Assembly: GCA_949282845.1 (NCBI GenBank)
Contig: CASDQF010000020.1
Span: 1 to 41,458, forward strand
Source of the DNA: an uncultured Alphaproteobacteria bacterium
GTDB taxonomy: Bacteria > Pseudomonadota > Alphaproteobacteria > CAAHEQ01 > UBA3637
DNA length: 41,458 nucleotides
Direction: 5' to 3'
Under the pieces are notes generated by a model. The model worked only from the letters and a program-made list of their open reading frames with translations, searched no databases and was not told the origin of the DNA. The position numbers were made by a program, and so were the translations under genes. Below are positions 7,338 through 17,562 of the stretch, one piece after another. Position 1 is the stretch's first letter. Each line of letters starts with the position of its first letter.

Positions 7338-8295
7338 GATAAACAGCCCAAGTTGTCCGAATAATGTTCTCCGGGCTGCTGTGTAAAGGCGTCCAGTGAA
7401 GCAAGTTTTTTGCTTTTTCGGCGCATGCTGTTAATTTAGAAGGATCTCCCGGGCGACGATTTTCGTAAACAGAATTGATTTTTCGTCCAATCACCTCTTC
7501 TGTTTTTTGGACCATTTCCAAAACACTTATTCCATTTTGTGTTCCTAGATTAAAGATATCGCTTTGATTATTTTCTTTTAGGAATTTTAAAGCCTTAACA
7601 TGAGCATCTGCTAAATCTGTGACATGAATATAATCTCGGACACAAGTTCCATCAAGTGTATCATAGTCGTTTCCGTAAATACATAACATAGGTCGTTTTT
7701 CAATAGCAACTTCCATAACGATAGGAAGTAAATTTTGAGGGTTGTTTTCTAATCCTTTGATATCTCCTTCGGCATCATAGCCGACGGCATTAAAATATCT
7801 CAGAGCTACAAATTTAATTCCTTTGAGGGTGTCATACCAATGCAGCAGTCGTTCCATTTCCAGTTTGGTGAAGCCATAAAAACTGGTGGGATGAAGAGGA
7901 TGTTTTTCATCAATGGGTAAATATTCAGGAGAACCATAAACAGCGGCAGAAGAAGAAAAAACTATCTTTTTTACATGACATTCTAACATTATATTTAAAA
8001 CATTAATGCAGCCTGTAATATTGTTTATCGCATATTTAGAGGGATTTTCCATTGATTCTCCGACGGCTTTTTTACCGGCGAGCAGAACGACAGCATCGAC
8101 ATTTTGACACATTGCTCTTCCTAAAGCATCTGTATCGAGAATACTTCCTTTAATGAAGTGTGCTTGAGGAAATAAATTAACTTGTTGTCCTGTAGATAAA
8201 TCATCAAAAACAGTGACTTTATCACCGTTTAATAATAAAGCTTTGACGACATGACTACCGATATATCCGGCGCCTCCGATAACAAGTATATGCAT
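7321..8295 (-). CDS. galE: UDP-glucose 4-epimerase
   Basis: This 324-residue extended short-chain dehydrogenase interconverts UDP-glucose and UDP-galactose using NAD+ in the cytoplasm. It feeds galactose into lipopolysaccharide and other surface glycans. Visible features are the NAD+ loop GGAGYIGS (residues 7-14), D31 at the end of beta 2, the catalytic Ser in SSSAAVYG (114-121) and the Tyr-x3-Lys pair Y140/K144 in FYGFTKLE. The length is right for the family (about 325-340). C-terminal NLGTQNGISVLEMV and RPGDPSKL segments are the usual nucleotide-sugar contacts. AGGAGG lies 8 bases before the ATG. It is monocistronic here. UDP-GlcNAc or other 4-epimerase activity cannot be excluded. Confidence 0.9.
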   Translation of the reverse strand: MHILVIGGAGYIGSHVVKALLLNGDKVTVFDDLSTGQQVNLFPQAHFIKGSILDTDALGRAMCQNVDAVVLLAGKKAVGESMENPSKYAINNITGCINVLNIMLECHVKKIVFSSSAAVYGSPEYLPIDEKHPLHPTSFYGFTKLEMERLLHWYDTLKGIKFVALRYFNAVGYDAEGDIKGLENNPQNLLPIVMEVAIEKRPMLCIYGNDYDTLDGTCVRDYIHVTDLADAHVKALKFLKENNQSDIFNLGTQNGISVLEMVQKTEEVIGRKINSVYENRRPGDPSKLTACAEKAKNLLHWTPLHSSPENIIRTTWAVYQKKGG

Positions 8296-8417
8296 TATAT
8301 CCTCCTCGTAAAAATGTTCTTATACATTTAGCTTAGCAGAAACATAATAAAATGCACGACTTATTTTTTAGGACTTGATTTTTAAAATAGAACTTCCTTT
8401 ATTTAAAAGGGGGAAAA

Positions 8418-9299
8418 ATGATTTGGGTTATTACAGGTTTGTTTTACGGCCTTTTTATGAGCTTTTATACGGCTATTAACCAAAACAATAAGATTAATGG
8501 ATATGTTTTAGGCTTATGGCGCGGTTTTGGTGTTAGTTTTGTTTCAATTCCCGTTTTGTTAATAGAACCATTTTTTTTTGATCCTATTTATTTTTTCTTA
8601 TTGATTATTCAGGGGTTGTTCATCGGATATTATGATTCACGTATTTTCTTTTCATCAGCTCGTTTTGGCGCGGCAGGGACATCTCGTGTTTTAGTGTTTT
8701 CGATTTTAATTTCTCTTATTCTCTATTGGGTGACAAATCCATCCTCTTTTATTCACATCAGCCGTCATCCTCTTGTTTTGATTGGTATTTTATTATCAAT
8801 TTTAGGGACTATTATCAGTTATATGCTTATGTTAAAAGAAAAGTTTACACGAGACTTGATAAGATTTATGTTGCCGGCGGTATTTGTTTTATCTCTGATG
8901 AGCTCATTGACACAGGAAATTATGCAACGACATAGTCTAAGATATGGAATGGTTTATTATTTGTTTTTTTCTACATTCGTAAGTGGTTTGTATAATTTAT
9001 TTTATTACCTAAAGACAGAAAAGCCAACAAAAGAAGAGGCTTTGCAACAGATATTTGCTCCGAAAGTTATGAACATAGGTTTTCTTCTTGTTTTTTTTAG
9101 TTCCCTTTTAATCGTGACAAAAAGTATAGCGTTAGATAAAACGCCGAACACAGCTTATGTAAATGCTTTATCATTGACTTCTCCTTTGTGGTTGATGCTT
9201 TATAACCATATTATTCGTCATCAGGATTTTGCATCGCCTAAAGCAGGTTTTTTTATGATAGTTTGTTTATTGATTTTGGTTTTGTTCAGTTCTTTTTAA
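8418..9299 (+). CDS. DMT/EamA-like membrane transporter
   Basis: This 293-residue protein is almost entirely hydrophobic, with about 10 predicted membrane helices. Its size and the pattern of two similar halves match the drug/metabolite transporter superfamily: first-half GAAGTSRVLVFSILISLIL and second-half TPNTAYVNALSLTSPLWLML are the usual helix-turn-helix positions (A-x-x-x-r-x-l... and A...l.sP). Such carriers move small metabolites, amino acids or nucleotide sugars; no substrate can be assigned. The start has AAGGGGG upstream. It may be expressed with the downstream tsaB, but the 55-base gap holds its own -10-like element. It diverges from galE. The superfamily call is by resemblance and fold size only. 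Confidence 0.6.
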   Translation: MIWVITGLFYGLFMSFYTAINQNNKINGYVLGLWRGFGVSFVSIPVLLIEPFFFDPIYFFLLIIQGLFIGYYDSRIFFSSARFGAAGTSRVLVFSILISLILYWVTNPSSFIHISRHPLVLIGILLSILGTIISYMLMLKEKFTRDLIRFMLPAVFVLSLMSSLTQEIMQRHSLRYGMVYYLFFSTFVSGLYNLFYYLKTEKPTKEEALQQIFAPKVMNIGFLLVFFSSLLIVTKSIALDKTPNTAYVNALSLTSPLWLMLYNHIIRHQDFASPKAGFFMIVCLLILVLFSSF

Positions 9300-9354
9300 A
9301 AAAGAGTTTCAGGAGTATAGAAAATGTGCTACAAGGAAGAAAAAGGAGAAAAGA

Positions 9355-9963
9355 ATGTTAATTTTAGCTTTTGATACTTCAGCTTCTTCTGTTTCTGTTG
9401 CAGTATTAGATGAGGCACGTGTTTGGTCTTATCAAGAACGAGAGATGGAACGAGGGCATGCGGAAGCCTTAATGCCGATGATCCAGTCTGTTTTAGACGC
9501 TTCTAGGATTACTTTGAAAGACATAGGTGGCGTAGCTGTTAGTTTAGGTCCGGGTTCTTTTACGGGAGTTCGTGTTGGATTGGCAGCTGCTCGAGCTTTT
9601 GCATTAGCTTTAAATATTCGTGTTTATGGCGTGACTACTTTTGAAGCGTGGGCTTATCATGTCGGTAAGCCGGCATGGGTTGTTTTAGATACAAAAAGAG
9701 ATGATTATTACGCACAATTATTTGACGGAGAAGGAAAGGTCAGCAGTGAACCAACAATTCTTTCTGCTGAACAATTCAAAGAAAAATTGCCGTTCGACGC
9801 TCTTGGAACAGGAGCTGAAAAACTAGCAAGTGAAGTGCATTGTGGTTTAATACAAAAGATTTCTCCGATAGCCGTTTCCATTGGTCGAATAGCTCTTAGT
9901 CGACTAGACCATCCTTTACCACCAGATCCGATTTATTTGAGAGATGCGGATGTTACACTTTGA
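9355..9963 (+). CDS. tsaB: tRNA N6-threonylcarbamoyladenosine biosynthesis protein TsaB
   Basis: This 202-residue protein is the ASKHA-fold partner of TsaD in making t6A37 on tRNAs that read ANN codons. The N-terminus LILAFDTSASSVSVAVLD is the family hallmark (first phosphate-loop-like strand pair), and SLGPGSFTGVRVGLAAARAFA (about residues 63-83) is the most conserved TsaB segment. TsaB itself is not catalytic; it scaffolds TsaD and TsaE. AAAGGAG precedes the ATG. Its last 20 bases overlap rimI, the usual neighbour in alphaproteobacteria, indicating translational coupling. tsaD and tsaE are not in this window. The length (about 200) is normal. Confidence 0.92.
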   Translation: MLILAFDTSASSVSVAVLDEARVWSYQEREMERGHAEALMPMIQSVLDASRITLKDIGGVAVSLGPGSFTGVRVGLAAARAFALALNIRVYGVTTFEAWAYHVGKPAWVVLDTKRDDYYAQLFDGEGKVSSEPTILSAEQFKEKLPFDALGTGAEKLASEVHCGLIQKISPIAVSIGRIALSRLDHPLPPDPIYLRDADVTL

Positions 9964-10378
9964 TGCTCTAACACCGGCATATGTTCCTGTTATGGCTGCT
10001 TTACATGCTCTTTCATTCGACAGAGGTTGGTCTGAAAAAGAGTTTTTTGATTTGTTAAAATTACCGACAAACATGGGCTTTATTTCTCAAGAAGGATTTA
10101 TCTTATGTTCCGTTGTAGAAGATGAGGCGGAAATTATTACTTTGTGTGTTGCTCCCAAAGCTCGAAGAAAAGGGGTTGCTTCAGCATTGTTAAAAAAAAC
10201 AGAAGAAAATTTAAAAAAACATCAAGTTCATTCATTATTTTTAGAAGTCGGAACTTGGAATGAAGCAGCTCTTTCGTTGTATCATAAAGCTGGTTTTGTC
10301 GAAAAAGGGCGCAGAAAAGGATATTACTTACATGCCGGTTCACATTATGATGCTATTTTAATGGAAAAAGAATTGTAA
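9944..10378 (+). CDS. rimI: Ribosomal-protein-alanine N-acetyltransferase-like GNAT protein RimI
   Basis: This 144-residue protein is a single GNAT domain. The acetyl-CoA pyrophosphate loop is RRKGVASALL (about residues 64-73), followed by the typical LEVGTWNEAALSLYHKAGF (strand 5, helix 4) and the closing GRRKGYY. In E. coli RimI acetylates the N-terminal Ala of ribosomal protein S18. The call rests on the fold, the size and the tsaB-rimI order, which is conserved across many bacteria. It overlaps tsaB by 20 bases. A second ATG lies 6 bases in (9950); the first was kept because translation is coupled. The actual protein substrate cannot be read from sequence. Confidence 0.85.
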   Translation: MRMLHFDALTPAYVPVMAALHALSFDRGWSEKEFFDLLKLPTNMGFISQEGFILCSVVEDEAEIITLCVAPKARRKGVASALLKKTEENLKKHQVHSLFLEVGTWNEAALSLYHKAGFVEKGRRKGYYLHAGSHYDAILMEKEL

Positions 10379-10388
10379 TTTTTTTTCA

Positions 10389-10417
10389 TTGCAAAAATGA
10401 GGAAAAAAGTCTATGCT
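10389..10417 (+). promoter_or_regulatory. Candidate promoter of ppiD
   Basis: TTGCAA (10389-10394), a 17-base spacer and TATGCT (10412-10417). It ends 40 bases before the favoured ppiD start at 10457. The longer reading frame from 10397 would begin inside this promoter, which argues for the shorter protein. Confidence 0.4.
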
Positions 10418-10456
10418 AACCGGCATCAGATAACTAAGAGCAAGGATAATTTTAAA

Positions 10457-12355
10457 ATGATAATGTTTTTTCGCAAATTAAGTGAGAGCTGGATTGCTAA
10501 ACTGTTAATGATTTTGTTGTCTATTAGTATGATGATGCTGTTCGGTATCAGTGGAATGACCAGTATGTGGGGTAAAGATGATACCGCTATTGTCGTTGGT
10601 AATGAGCATATTAAAGCACATCAGTTAATGAGTGATTTTCAAAGAGATTTGAAAAAAGCACAGGCTTTAATGGGAGGGAAATATTTATCACCTCAAGATG
10701 CTATAAAGATGGGTATGATGAATGCCGTCGTTCAACAACGTGTTTCCGGGGCTCTTAAAAATAGAATGACAGAAGATATGGAAACTGTAGCATCAGATGC
10801 AGCTGTTCGTAATTACATTATTAATAATCCGAATTTTCAAACTTTAACGGGTCAATTTGATCGTAATTTATTTATGGCTTATCTTAATCAAATGCAGCTA
10901 TCAGAGAACCAGTTTTCGCTAGATTTGCGCCAAGAATTAGCACAAAAACATGTTTTTGATGCTATTCGTGCTGTCGTTGTCGCACCAAATTCTTTAACAG
11001 AAAAAGTTTATGCTTACGGCAATGAAACACGTGATTTAGATGTCCTTTTAGTTCATGCGGGAACAGTTCCAGTTTCTGAAGAACCAACAGAAGAAGAGCT
11101 GCAAGACTATTATGCTGCTATGGAGGATCAATTATATGCACCGGAATACCGTCAATTGTCTTTGATGAAAATTACGCCTGAAACGGTTTCTGCAAATTTT
11201 GAAATTGATGAAGATGTTATTCAAGAAGCATATAACCAAAATTTAAGTAATTACACGAAGCCGGAGCGGAGAAAAGTTGATCAAATTTTAACAAAAGATG
11301 CTGCTTCTGCCGCATTTGTGTCAGAGGGGTTGACAGCAGACAATTTCTTACAAGTTGCTCAGGACAAAGGTAAGCAGACGCCGGAGGAAACGGACTTGGG
11401 TTGGCTTGAGAAAGCTTCTGTTTTGCCTGAAATCGGAGATGCTGTTTTTTCGGCCAAAGTCGGAGAAATTTTAGGACCGGTTGAGACAACGGTTGGGTAT
11501 CATATTTTAGTTGTTCGGGAAATTGAAGATGCAGTTGTGACACCTCTTTCTGAAGTTAAAGATGCAATAGTCGCTCAGTTAAAAGCTGAAGAAGCATATG
11601 ATGTTATGTATGAAAAGTCTCGTGAGATAGATGATAAATTAGGCGCCGGCGAGTCTTTGGATAAGGTTGCTTCAGATGTCGGTCTGACGATAGAGAAAGT
11701 AGATTTCATCGATGGGAGTGGTAAAGATAAGACAGGAAAAGAGGTTGCAGGATTAACACCAGAAATTTTGGAAACTGCATTTTTATCACCTGAAAGAGAA
11801 CCCAGTCCTTTGGTCAATTATGAAAATGGTTCTGTTGTTGTTCAGGTAGATGCTGTTGAACCGACAACATTAAAACCTTTTGAACAAGTGAAGGATATAT
11901 TAGTTGCAGAATGGAAAAAGGATCAACAGAAAAAAGGAATTGAAGATTTTGCACAAAAAGTTTATCAAGCAGCTCGACAGGGAGATGAATTTAAAACAGT
12001 TGCTTTATTTTATCACTTAGATGAGAAGAATTTGAAAGATGTCAATAGAGGAGCAGTCTCTGATTTGCCGCGTGAAGTTGTGGAAAAATTGTTCTCAGCG
12101 CAGAAAGGGGATATTCTTTTGTTGCCGGTAGGAGAAGATTATGTTGTTGCTAAAGTAGATAAAATCGTTTCTGCCGATTCTGAAATCGATCCGGCTTTGT
12201 TGGTTGCTGTTCAGACGAATTTAAATCAACAAATGGCGGATGGTATGATCGAGGAATTATTAACTTCTTATGCGAATAAAGTTGGTGTTAAAATCGATAT
12301 GCCTTTAATTGAGGAAACTTTCCAAGTTTATATGAAACAGGATAATGTTGATTAG
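10457..12355 (+). CDS. ppiD: Membrane-anchored periplasmic peptidyl-prolyl isomerase/chaperone PpiD (SurA family)
   Basis: The favoured start at 10457 has AAGGA 10 bases upstream and gives 632 residues; the open frame reaches 10397, but its first 20 codons lack a ribosome site. The N-terminus MIMFFRKLSESWIAK is a short cytoplasmic head, followed by one membrane helix (LLMILLSISMMMLFGIS), the classic PpiD anchor. A SurA-N-like helical domain follows, then a parvulin domain at about residues 265-360 with typical RKVDQIL, DLGWLE, FSAKVGEILGPVETTVGYHILVV segments. The remainder is a second SurA-like arm. It helps fold outer-membrane and secreted proteins at the translocon exit. In many alphaproteobacteria ppiD precedes trpE; here it is followed by a terminator and rnr. 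Confidence 0.88.
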   Translation: MIMFFRKLSESWIAKLLMILLSISMMMLFGISGMTSMWGKDDTAIVVGNEHIKAHQLMSDFQRDLKKAQALMGGKYLSPQDAIKMGMMNAVVQQRVSGALKNRMTEDMETVASDAAVRNYIINNPNFQTLTGQFDRNLFMAYLNQMQLSENQFSLDLRQELAQKHVFDAIRAVVVAPNSLTEKVYAYGNETRDLDVLLVHAGTVPVSEEPTEEELQDYYAAMEDQLYAPEYRQLSLMKITPETVSANFEIDEDVIQEAYNQNLSNYTKPERRKVDQILTKDAASAAFVSEGLTADNFLQVAQDKGKQTPEETDLGWLEKASVLPEIGDAVFSAKVGEILGPVETTVGYHILVVREIEDAVVTPLSEVKDAIVAQLKAEEAYDVMYEKSREIDDKLGAGESLDKVASDVGLTIEKVDFIDGSGKDKTGKEVAGLTPEILETAFLSPEREPSPLVNYENGSVVVQVDAVEPTTLKPFEQVKDILVAEWKKDQQKKGIEDFAQKVYQAARQGDEFKTVALFYHLDEKNLKDVNRGAVSDLPREVVEKLFSAQKGDILLLPVGEDYVVAKVDKIVSADSEIDPALLVAVQTNLNQQMADGMIEELLTSYANKVGVKIDMPLIEETFQVYMKQDNVD

Positions 12356-12359
12356 TTAT

Positions 12360-12393
12360 AGAAAAGCCTCAGCAATGAGGCTTTTCTTTTTTT
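12360..12393 (+). terminator. Rho-independent terminator of ppiD
   Basis: An 11-bp stem AGAAAAGCCTC / GAGGCTTTTCT with a 6-base loop, followed by an eight-T run, 4 bases after the ppiD stop codon. Confidence 0.9.
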
Positions 12394-12395
12394 CT

Positions 12396-12424
12396 TTGTC
12401 AAGATAAGATGGGTGTGCTAGCCT
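12396..12424 (+). promoter_or_regulatory. Candidate promoter of rnr
   Basis: TTGTCA (12396-12401), a 17-base spacer ending TGTGC, and TAGCCT (12419-12424). The -10 ends exactly 20 bases before the rnr ATG. The metK promoter candidate has the same -10 hexamer, spacer and distance, which supports both. Confidence 0.45.
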
Positions 12425-12443
12425 TAAGAAAAGGGAGGGCCTT

Positions 12444-14585
12444 ATGCACAAAACTAAAACACCTTTACCAACAATGCAGGAGCTAACAGATTTCCTCAAT
12501 AAACAAACGCGAGAAATCAGCCGTCGAGAAATTGCTCGTTCTTTTGGTATAAAAGGTGATGATAGGACATATCTAAAGCATATGTTGAAGGAAATAGAGA
12601 TGCGAGGACTTGTTCGCCGCAATGGTCGCTCATTTAGATCTTCGGCATTTGTTCCAGATAGATTAACTGTTGAAGTGACGGGACAAGATGCTGACGGTGA
12701 GTTAGTCGCTCGTCCTATTGAATGGCATGAAGAAGGGGAGCCTCCTCAGATTATTTTAACAAAAAATCGATTAAAGCCTCCGGCGGGGATCGGAGATATT
12801 CTGATAGCCAAAATTCATCCAGTTTCAAAGCATTTTTATGAAGGTGAGGCTTTAAAAAGGGTTACAGCTGCTCCAAATGAGATGGTAGGGGTTTTTTTTG
12901 ATGGTAAGATTTTATCTGTTGATCGACGTTTTAAAGAAGCTTTTTTATTAGATTCTTCTTTCCCGTCTGATTTAAAACCAAATGATTTGGTCATTGTTAA
13001 CATTCCTGAATTGCGGTCGCGCCGTCCGATTGCTCATTTTGTAAAAAAAATAGGCAAATCAACGGATGCACATGCGGCGAGTTTGATTTCTATTTTTGCA
13101 CATCATTTACCTGTTGCTTTTAGCGAAGTGGCTTTAGAGCAGGCTAAGAAAGCTAAATTACCTCAAATAGGCACACGAAAAGATTTAAGGCAGCTATCTT
13201 TCGTGACTGTAGATGGGGCTGATGCGCGAGATTTTGATGATGCTGTTTGGGCAGAAAAGACGGAAGAGGGGTTTCATATCATGGTTGCGATTGCGGATGT
13301 TGCCTGGTATGTTCGTTCTGGCTCAGCTCTAGATGCGGATGCTTTTTTAAGAGGAAATTCTACTTATTTTCCGGATCGTGTTTTGCCTATGTTGCCGGAA
13401 GCATTATCAAATGGACTTTGTTCTCTTAATCCAAAAGAAGACAGATCTGTTATGGTTGCGGAAATTTGGATTGATGAGGAGGGGAGAAAATTAAAGCATC
13501 ATTTTTTCAGAGCGGTAATTCGTTCTGCCGCTCGTTTGACTTATGAAGAAGTTCAAGCAGACTTCGATGGCAGACGTTCAATAGAAAATTTAGGTTCTTT
13601 GATGGAGGTATTGAAAGCAGCGTATCAAGCTTTGTTAAAAGCTCGTTTAAAACGAGGTGTTTTAGAATTAGATGTTCCGGAACGAGAAGTTCAATTGAAT
13701 GAGGAAGGAAAAGTAATAGCTATTCGTCAACGCGAACGGTATGACAGCCATAAAATGATTGAAGAGTTGATGATATTAGCAAATGTTGCGGCGGCAGAGA
13801 CTTTAGAGAAATTAAATATAGCGACGATGTATCGTGTTCATGATAGACCCAGTATCGAGAAGCTGGAAAGTTTGAAAAGTTTTTTAAAGAGTATAGGTTT
13901 AAAAAGCTCTTTAAATCAAACTCCGGAGCCAAGAGATTTTAATGATATTTTATTAACAAAACAAGCACAGAAACAACCTGTTGTCGTGAATGAAATGGTT
14001 TTAAGAAGCCAATCTCAAGCAGAATATAGCCCGGAAAATATAGGTCACTTTGGCTTGGCTTTAGAAAAATATGCTCATTTTACTTCCCCTATTCGTCGGT
14101 ATGCGGATATTTTAGTGCATCGTGCTTTAATAGAGGGGCTTCATCTGGGAGCGGGAGGATTAACGCAAGATGAAGCAGCTGCTTTTGATAAAATAGCGCA
14201 ACATATTTCTGCAACTGAACGTCAGTCGGCCGCTGCTGAGCAAGATGCTTTAGATAGATATACGGCTTCTTTTTTAGCTGACAGAGTTGGTGAAATGTTC
14301 GAAGCAAGAATTTCATCCGTGACAAGATTTGGCTTATTCGTTGCATTAGATGAATATGGCGCAGACGGAATTATTCCTATCAGCACATTAACGGATGATC
14401 ATTATATCTTTGATGAAAGAACGGAAATATTAAAAGGAACGCGATTTTCTCGAGTTTTTGAACGAGGTCAAACGGTTCGTGTCGTTTTGAAAGAAGCAGT
14501 TCCTTTGACCGGAGGATTGCTTTTCCATTTGGTTGATATGCACTCTTCTCGTCAAAAGCGATTTTTTAGAAGAAAAAAAAGATAA
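12444..14585 (+). CDS. rnr: Ribonuclease R (RNB-family 3'-5' exoribonuclease)
   Basis: This 713-residue enzyme degrades structured RNA processively in the cytoplasm. An N-terminal winged-helix domain (residues 15-60) and cold-shock-like domains precede the RNB catalytic core. Core hallmarks are DGADARDFDDAV (about 258-269, the acidic Mg2+ site), YFPDRVLPMLPEALSNGLCSLNP (helical gate region, about 308-330) and HFTSPIRRYADILVHR (about 545-560). A C-terminal S1 domain (about 620-695) and the basic tail RQKRFFRRKKR follow. It is somewhat shorter than E. coli RNase R (813), because the basic tail is short, as in other alphaproteobacteria. GGGAGG lies upstream of the ATG. It has its own promoter candidate and converges on the RsmB-like gene with only 4 bases between. 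Confidence 0.95.
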   Translation: MHKTKTPLPTMQELTDFLNKQTREISRREIARSFGIKGDDRTYLKHMLKEIEMRGLVRRNGRSFRSSAFVPDRLTVEVTGQDADGELVARPIEWHEEGEPPQIILTKNRLKPPAGIGDILIAKIHPVSKHFYEGEALKRVTAAPNEMVGVFFDGKILSVDRRFKEAFLLDSSFPSDLKPNDLVIVNIPELRSRRPIAHFVKKIGKSTDAHAASLISIFAHHLPVAFSEVALEQAKKAKLPQIGTRKDLRQLSFVTVDGADARDFDDAVWAEKTEEGFHIMVAIADVAWYVRSGSALDADAFLRGNSTYFPDRVLPMLPEALSNGLCSLNPKEDRSVMVAEIWIDEEGRKLKHHFFRAVIRSAARLTYEEVQADFDGRRSIENLGSLMEVLKAAYQALLKARLKRGVLELDVPEREVQLNEEGKVIAIRQRERYDSHKMIEELMILANVAAAETLEKLNIATMYRVHDRPSIEKLESLKSFLKSIGLKSSLNQTPEPRDFNDILLTKQAQKQPVVVNEMVLRSQSQAEYSPENIGHFGLALEKYAHFTSPIRRYADILVHRALIEGLHLGAGGLTQDEAAAFDKIAQHISATERQSAAAEQDALDRYTASFLADRVGEMFEARISSVTRFGLFVALDEYGADGIIPISTLTDDHYIFDERTEILKGTRFSRVFERGQTVRVVLKEAVPLTGGLLFHLVDMHSSRQKRFFRRKKR

Positions 14586-14589
14586 AAAC

Positions 14590-15651
14590 TTATTTCTTTT
14601 TCATAATGGCGACATAAAATCCATCTGTATTGCTTTGGAAAGGTGAAAAACGTTTTTGTGATAAAAGAATAAAATCTGAATGCTTTTTTAGGAAGTTTTC
14701 AATTTGTGCTTCATTTTCATCATTTGTAAGAGAACAGGTCATATAACACAGTTTTTCTTGAGTTAAAGGAGCGCCTTTTTCTAACAATTCAGCTTGAGTT
14801 TTAATTAAATTTTGAAATTGTGTTTGTGTTATTTTCCATTTTGCATCAGGCATTCGTCGACAAATTCCTGTTCCGGAACATGGAGCATCAATGACAACCA
14901 CATCAAAAAGTTCTTTTGGAAAATCAAGCGTTGTATGAATAATATTTACATGAGCTCTTTGTACTCTTTTTTCCAGTTCAATCAAACTACGGAAAGAGAT
15001 ATCATAAGCTGTGATAGAACCTTTATTTTGCATCATTTGTGCGAAAATTAAACTTTTCCCGCCTGCGCCGGCGCACATATCAAAGAGAGACTGTCCGGGG
15101 GATACTTGTGTTTCTAAAGCAATCAATTGAGAACCTTCGTCTTGAACTTCAACAAATCCTTTTTTATAAGTTTCTGATAAGTTCAAATTGTATCGTTTTT
15201 CTAATTTAATCCCGTAAGGGGAAAGAGGTGTTGGGAAACCAGAGATACCTTCTTGAGCTAGTTTCTTTATAATTTCATTTCGATCTCCATTTGCGCGAAG
15301 AATGGTCGGGGCATTTGTTAACATCGCTTTGAGTTCATTTTCAGCATCAGGTATTTTCTTTAATAACCACTCCGGACATTCTAATCTTACCCAGTCTGGC
15401 ATATCATTACAGTCTTGAATTTCGATATCTAACAGTTCTTGAAAAGTTTTTCCACGTTCCATATAAAACTCTATATGAGCTTTGAAACGCAGCATTTTCC
15501 AAACATATTCAGTTAATTTCTTGCGATCCTTTGATCCAATATAACGACGAGAACGCGTATAACCAGAGATGACTTCCGAAGCAGGATGAGATGATTGAAG
15601 ACAAAGATACCATAACTCTTCAGCTGCTTTTTTTATTTGTTCGGGGTGCAT
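14590..15651 (-). CDS. RsmB/NOP-family RNA 5-methylcytosine methyltransferase
   Basis: This 353-residue protein is a SAM-dependent m5C methylase, probably acting on 16S rRNA. The SAM loop is DMCAGAGGKS (191-200). Both catalytic cysteines are visible: C258 in DAPCSGTG (motif IV) and C306 in YMTCSL (motif VI), the arrangement unique to the RsmB/NOP2 family. A NusB-like helical N-terminus is present but short (about 60 residues), so it is not a full-length RsmB; RsmF or another paralogue is possible. It is translationally coupled to rlmE: its start lies 19 bases inside the rlmE end. Two rRNA methylase genes side by side fit a ribosome maturation role. The exact target base is unknown. Confidence 0.85.
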   Translation of the reverse strand: MHPEQIKKAAEELWYLCLQSSHPASEVISGYTRSRRYIGSKDRKKLTEYVWKMLRFKAHIEFYMERGKTFQELLDIEIQDCNDMPDWVRLECPEWLLKKIPDAENELKAMLTNAPTILRANGDRNEIIKKLAQEGISGFPTPLSPYGIKLEKRYNLNLSETYKKGFVEVQDEGSQLIALETQVSPGQSLFDMCAGAGGKSLIFAQMMQNKGSITAYDISFRSLIELEKRVQRAHVNIIHTTLDFPKELFDVVVIDAPCSGTGICRRMPDAKWKITQTQFQNLIKTQAELLEKGAPLTQEKLCYMTCSLTNDENEAQIENFLKKHSDFILLSQKRFSPFQSNTDGFYVAIMKKK

Positions 15652-16310
15652 TTAAAACCTTTCGCAACAACATAATACTCGACAGAATCTTTTCGACTGG
15701 CAGGAGGTTTAACATGTTTGACCGATTGAAAATTTTTTTTCATTTGTGCTAAGAATTGATTATCTGTTCCGCCGGCGAAGATTTTAGCAATGAACCATCC
15801 GCCCGGCACTAAAACTTGTAAAGCGAAATCGTAGGCCAGCTCGATTAAGTTCATTGTTCGTAAATGATCGACAGATGGAATGCCTGTTGTATTGGCGGCC
15901 ATGTCGCTCATGACAATGTCTGCCGGTCCGCCCATAAGAGCTTTTAAAGCTTCGGGAGCTTTTTCATCCGTAAAATCCATATGAAGAAGTTTCGCTCCGT
16001 TCACCGGTTCCATCGGTAAAATATCAATTCCAAAAACGATAGGCTTCTCTTCTGTCGAGCTTACTTTTTTGACCGCAACTTGTGTCCAACCTCCTGGCGC
16101 AGCTCCTAAATCAACAACTCGAGCTCCTTTTTTAAAAAAATGGAATTGTTCATTAAGCTCAATAATCTTAAAAGCCGCACGTCCACGATAACCTTGTTTT
16201 TTAGCTTCAATCACGTAAGGATCGTTCAACTGGCGCTGAAGCCAAGCTGTTGAACTTTTTTTGCGACCTTTGGCGGTTTTGACGCGAACATGTAAAAGGT
16301 GTTGTGCCAT
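15633..16310 (-). CDS. rlmE: 23S rRNA (uridine-2'-O)-methyltransferase RlmE (FtsJ/RrmJ)
   Basis: This 225-residue enzyme methylates U2552 in the A-loop of 23S rRNA, late in large-subunit assembly. The catalytic tetrad K-D-K-E is intact: K47 (RAAFKI), D136 (MSDMAAN), K176 (FIAKIF) and E211 (DSVEYY). The SAM-binding loop is DLGAAPGGWTQ (67-77). The basic N-terminal arm (KTAKGRKKSS) is the usual rRNA-binding extension. The length fits. The ribosome site is weak (AAGAGA), but ccrM ends 51 bases upstream and the pair are probably read from the ccrM or rnhB transcript. It overlaps the downstream RsmB-like gene by 19 bases. Confidence is high because all four catalytic residues are present. Confidence 0.95.
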   Translation of the reverse strand: MAQHLLHVRVKTAKGRKKSSTAWLQRQLNDPYVIEAKKQGYRGRAAFKIIELNEQFHFFKKGARVVDLGAAPGGWTQVAVKKVSSTEEKPIVFGIDILPMEPVNGAKLLHMDFTDEKAPEALKALMGGPADIVMSDMAANTTGIPSVDHLRTMNLIELAYDFALQVLVPGGWFIAKIFAGGTDNQFLAQMKKNFQSVKHVKPPASRKDSVEYYVVAKGFKCTPNK

Positions 16311-16361
16311 CTGTTTTCTCTTTTTGAGTATTTTAAAGAAAAAAACGGCAGAAAGTCAAGC

Positions 16362-17504
<1,143 letters not shown>

Positions 17505-17520
17505 CTATTTTCTTAACGCC

Positions 17521-17534
17521 GAGTCGCTCGAGTC
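17521..17534. promoter_or_regulatory. Paired GANTC sites in the ccrM leader
   Basis: GAGTCGCTCGAGTC holds two GANTC sites whose starts are 9 bp apart, 71-84 bases upstream of the ccrM start. In Caulobacter the ccrM leader also holds two GANTC sites, whose methylation shuts off the promoter. The same spacing is seen upstream of aaxB in this window. Confidence 0.6.
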
Positions 17535-17562
17535 GATTTTTTTTGAATAATTTTTGTAAGTT

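Noticed and set aside
8330-8358. galE promoter with TAAGCT as -10
   Set aside because: The matching -35 (GTGCAT) is poor and the distance to the start differs from the rnr/metK pattern, so I did not list it.
10397-10456. Longer N-terminus for ppiD from 10397
   Set aside because: No ribosome site, a charged tail before the anchor that PpiD proteins lack, and the region overlaps the promoter candidate.
12356-12622. Minus-strand open frame opposite the start of rnr
   Set aside because: It runs across the ppiD terminator and the rnr promoter, lacks a ribosome site and has no recognisable protein pattern; a shadow of rnr.
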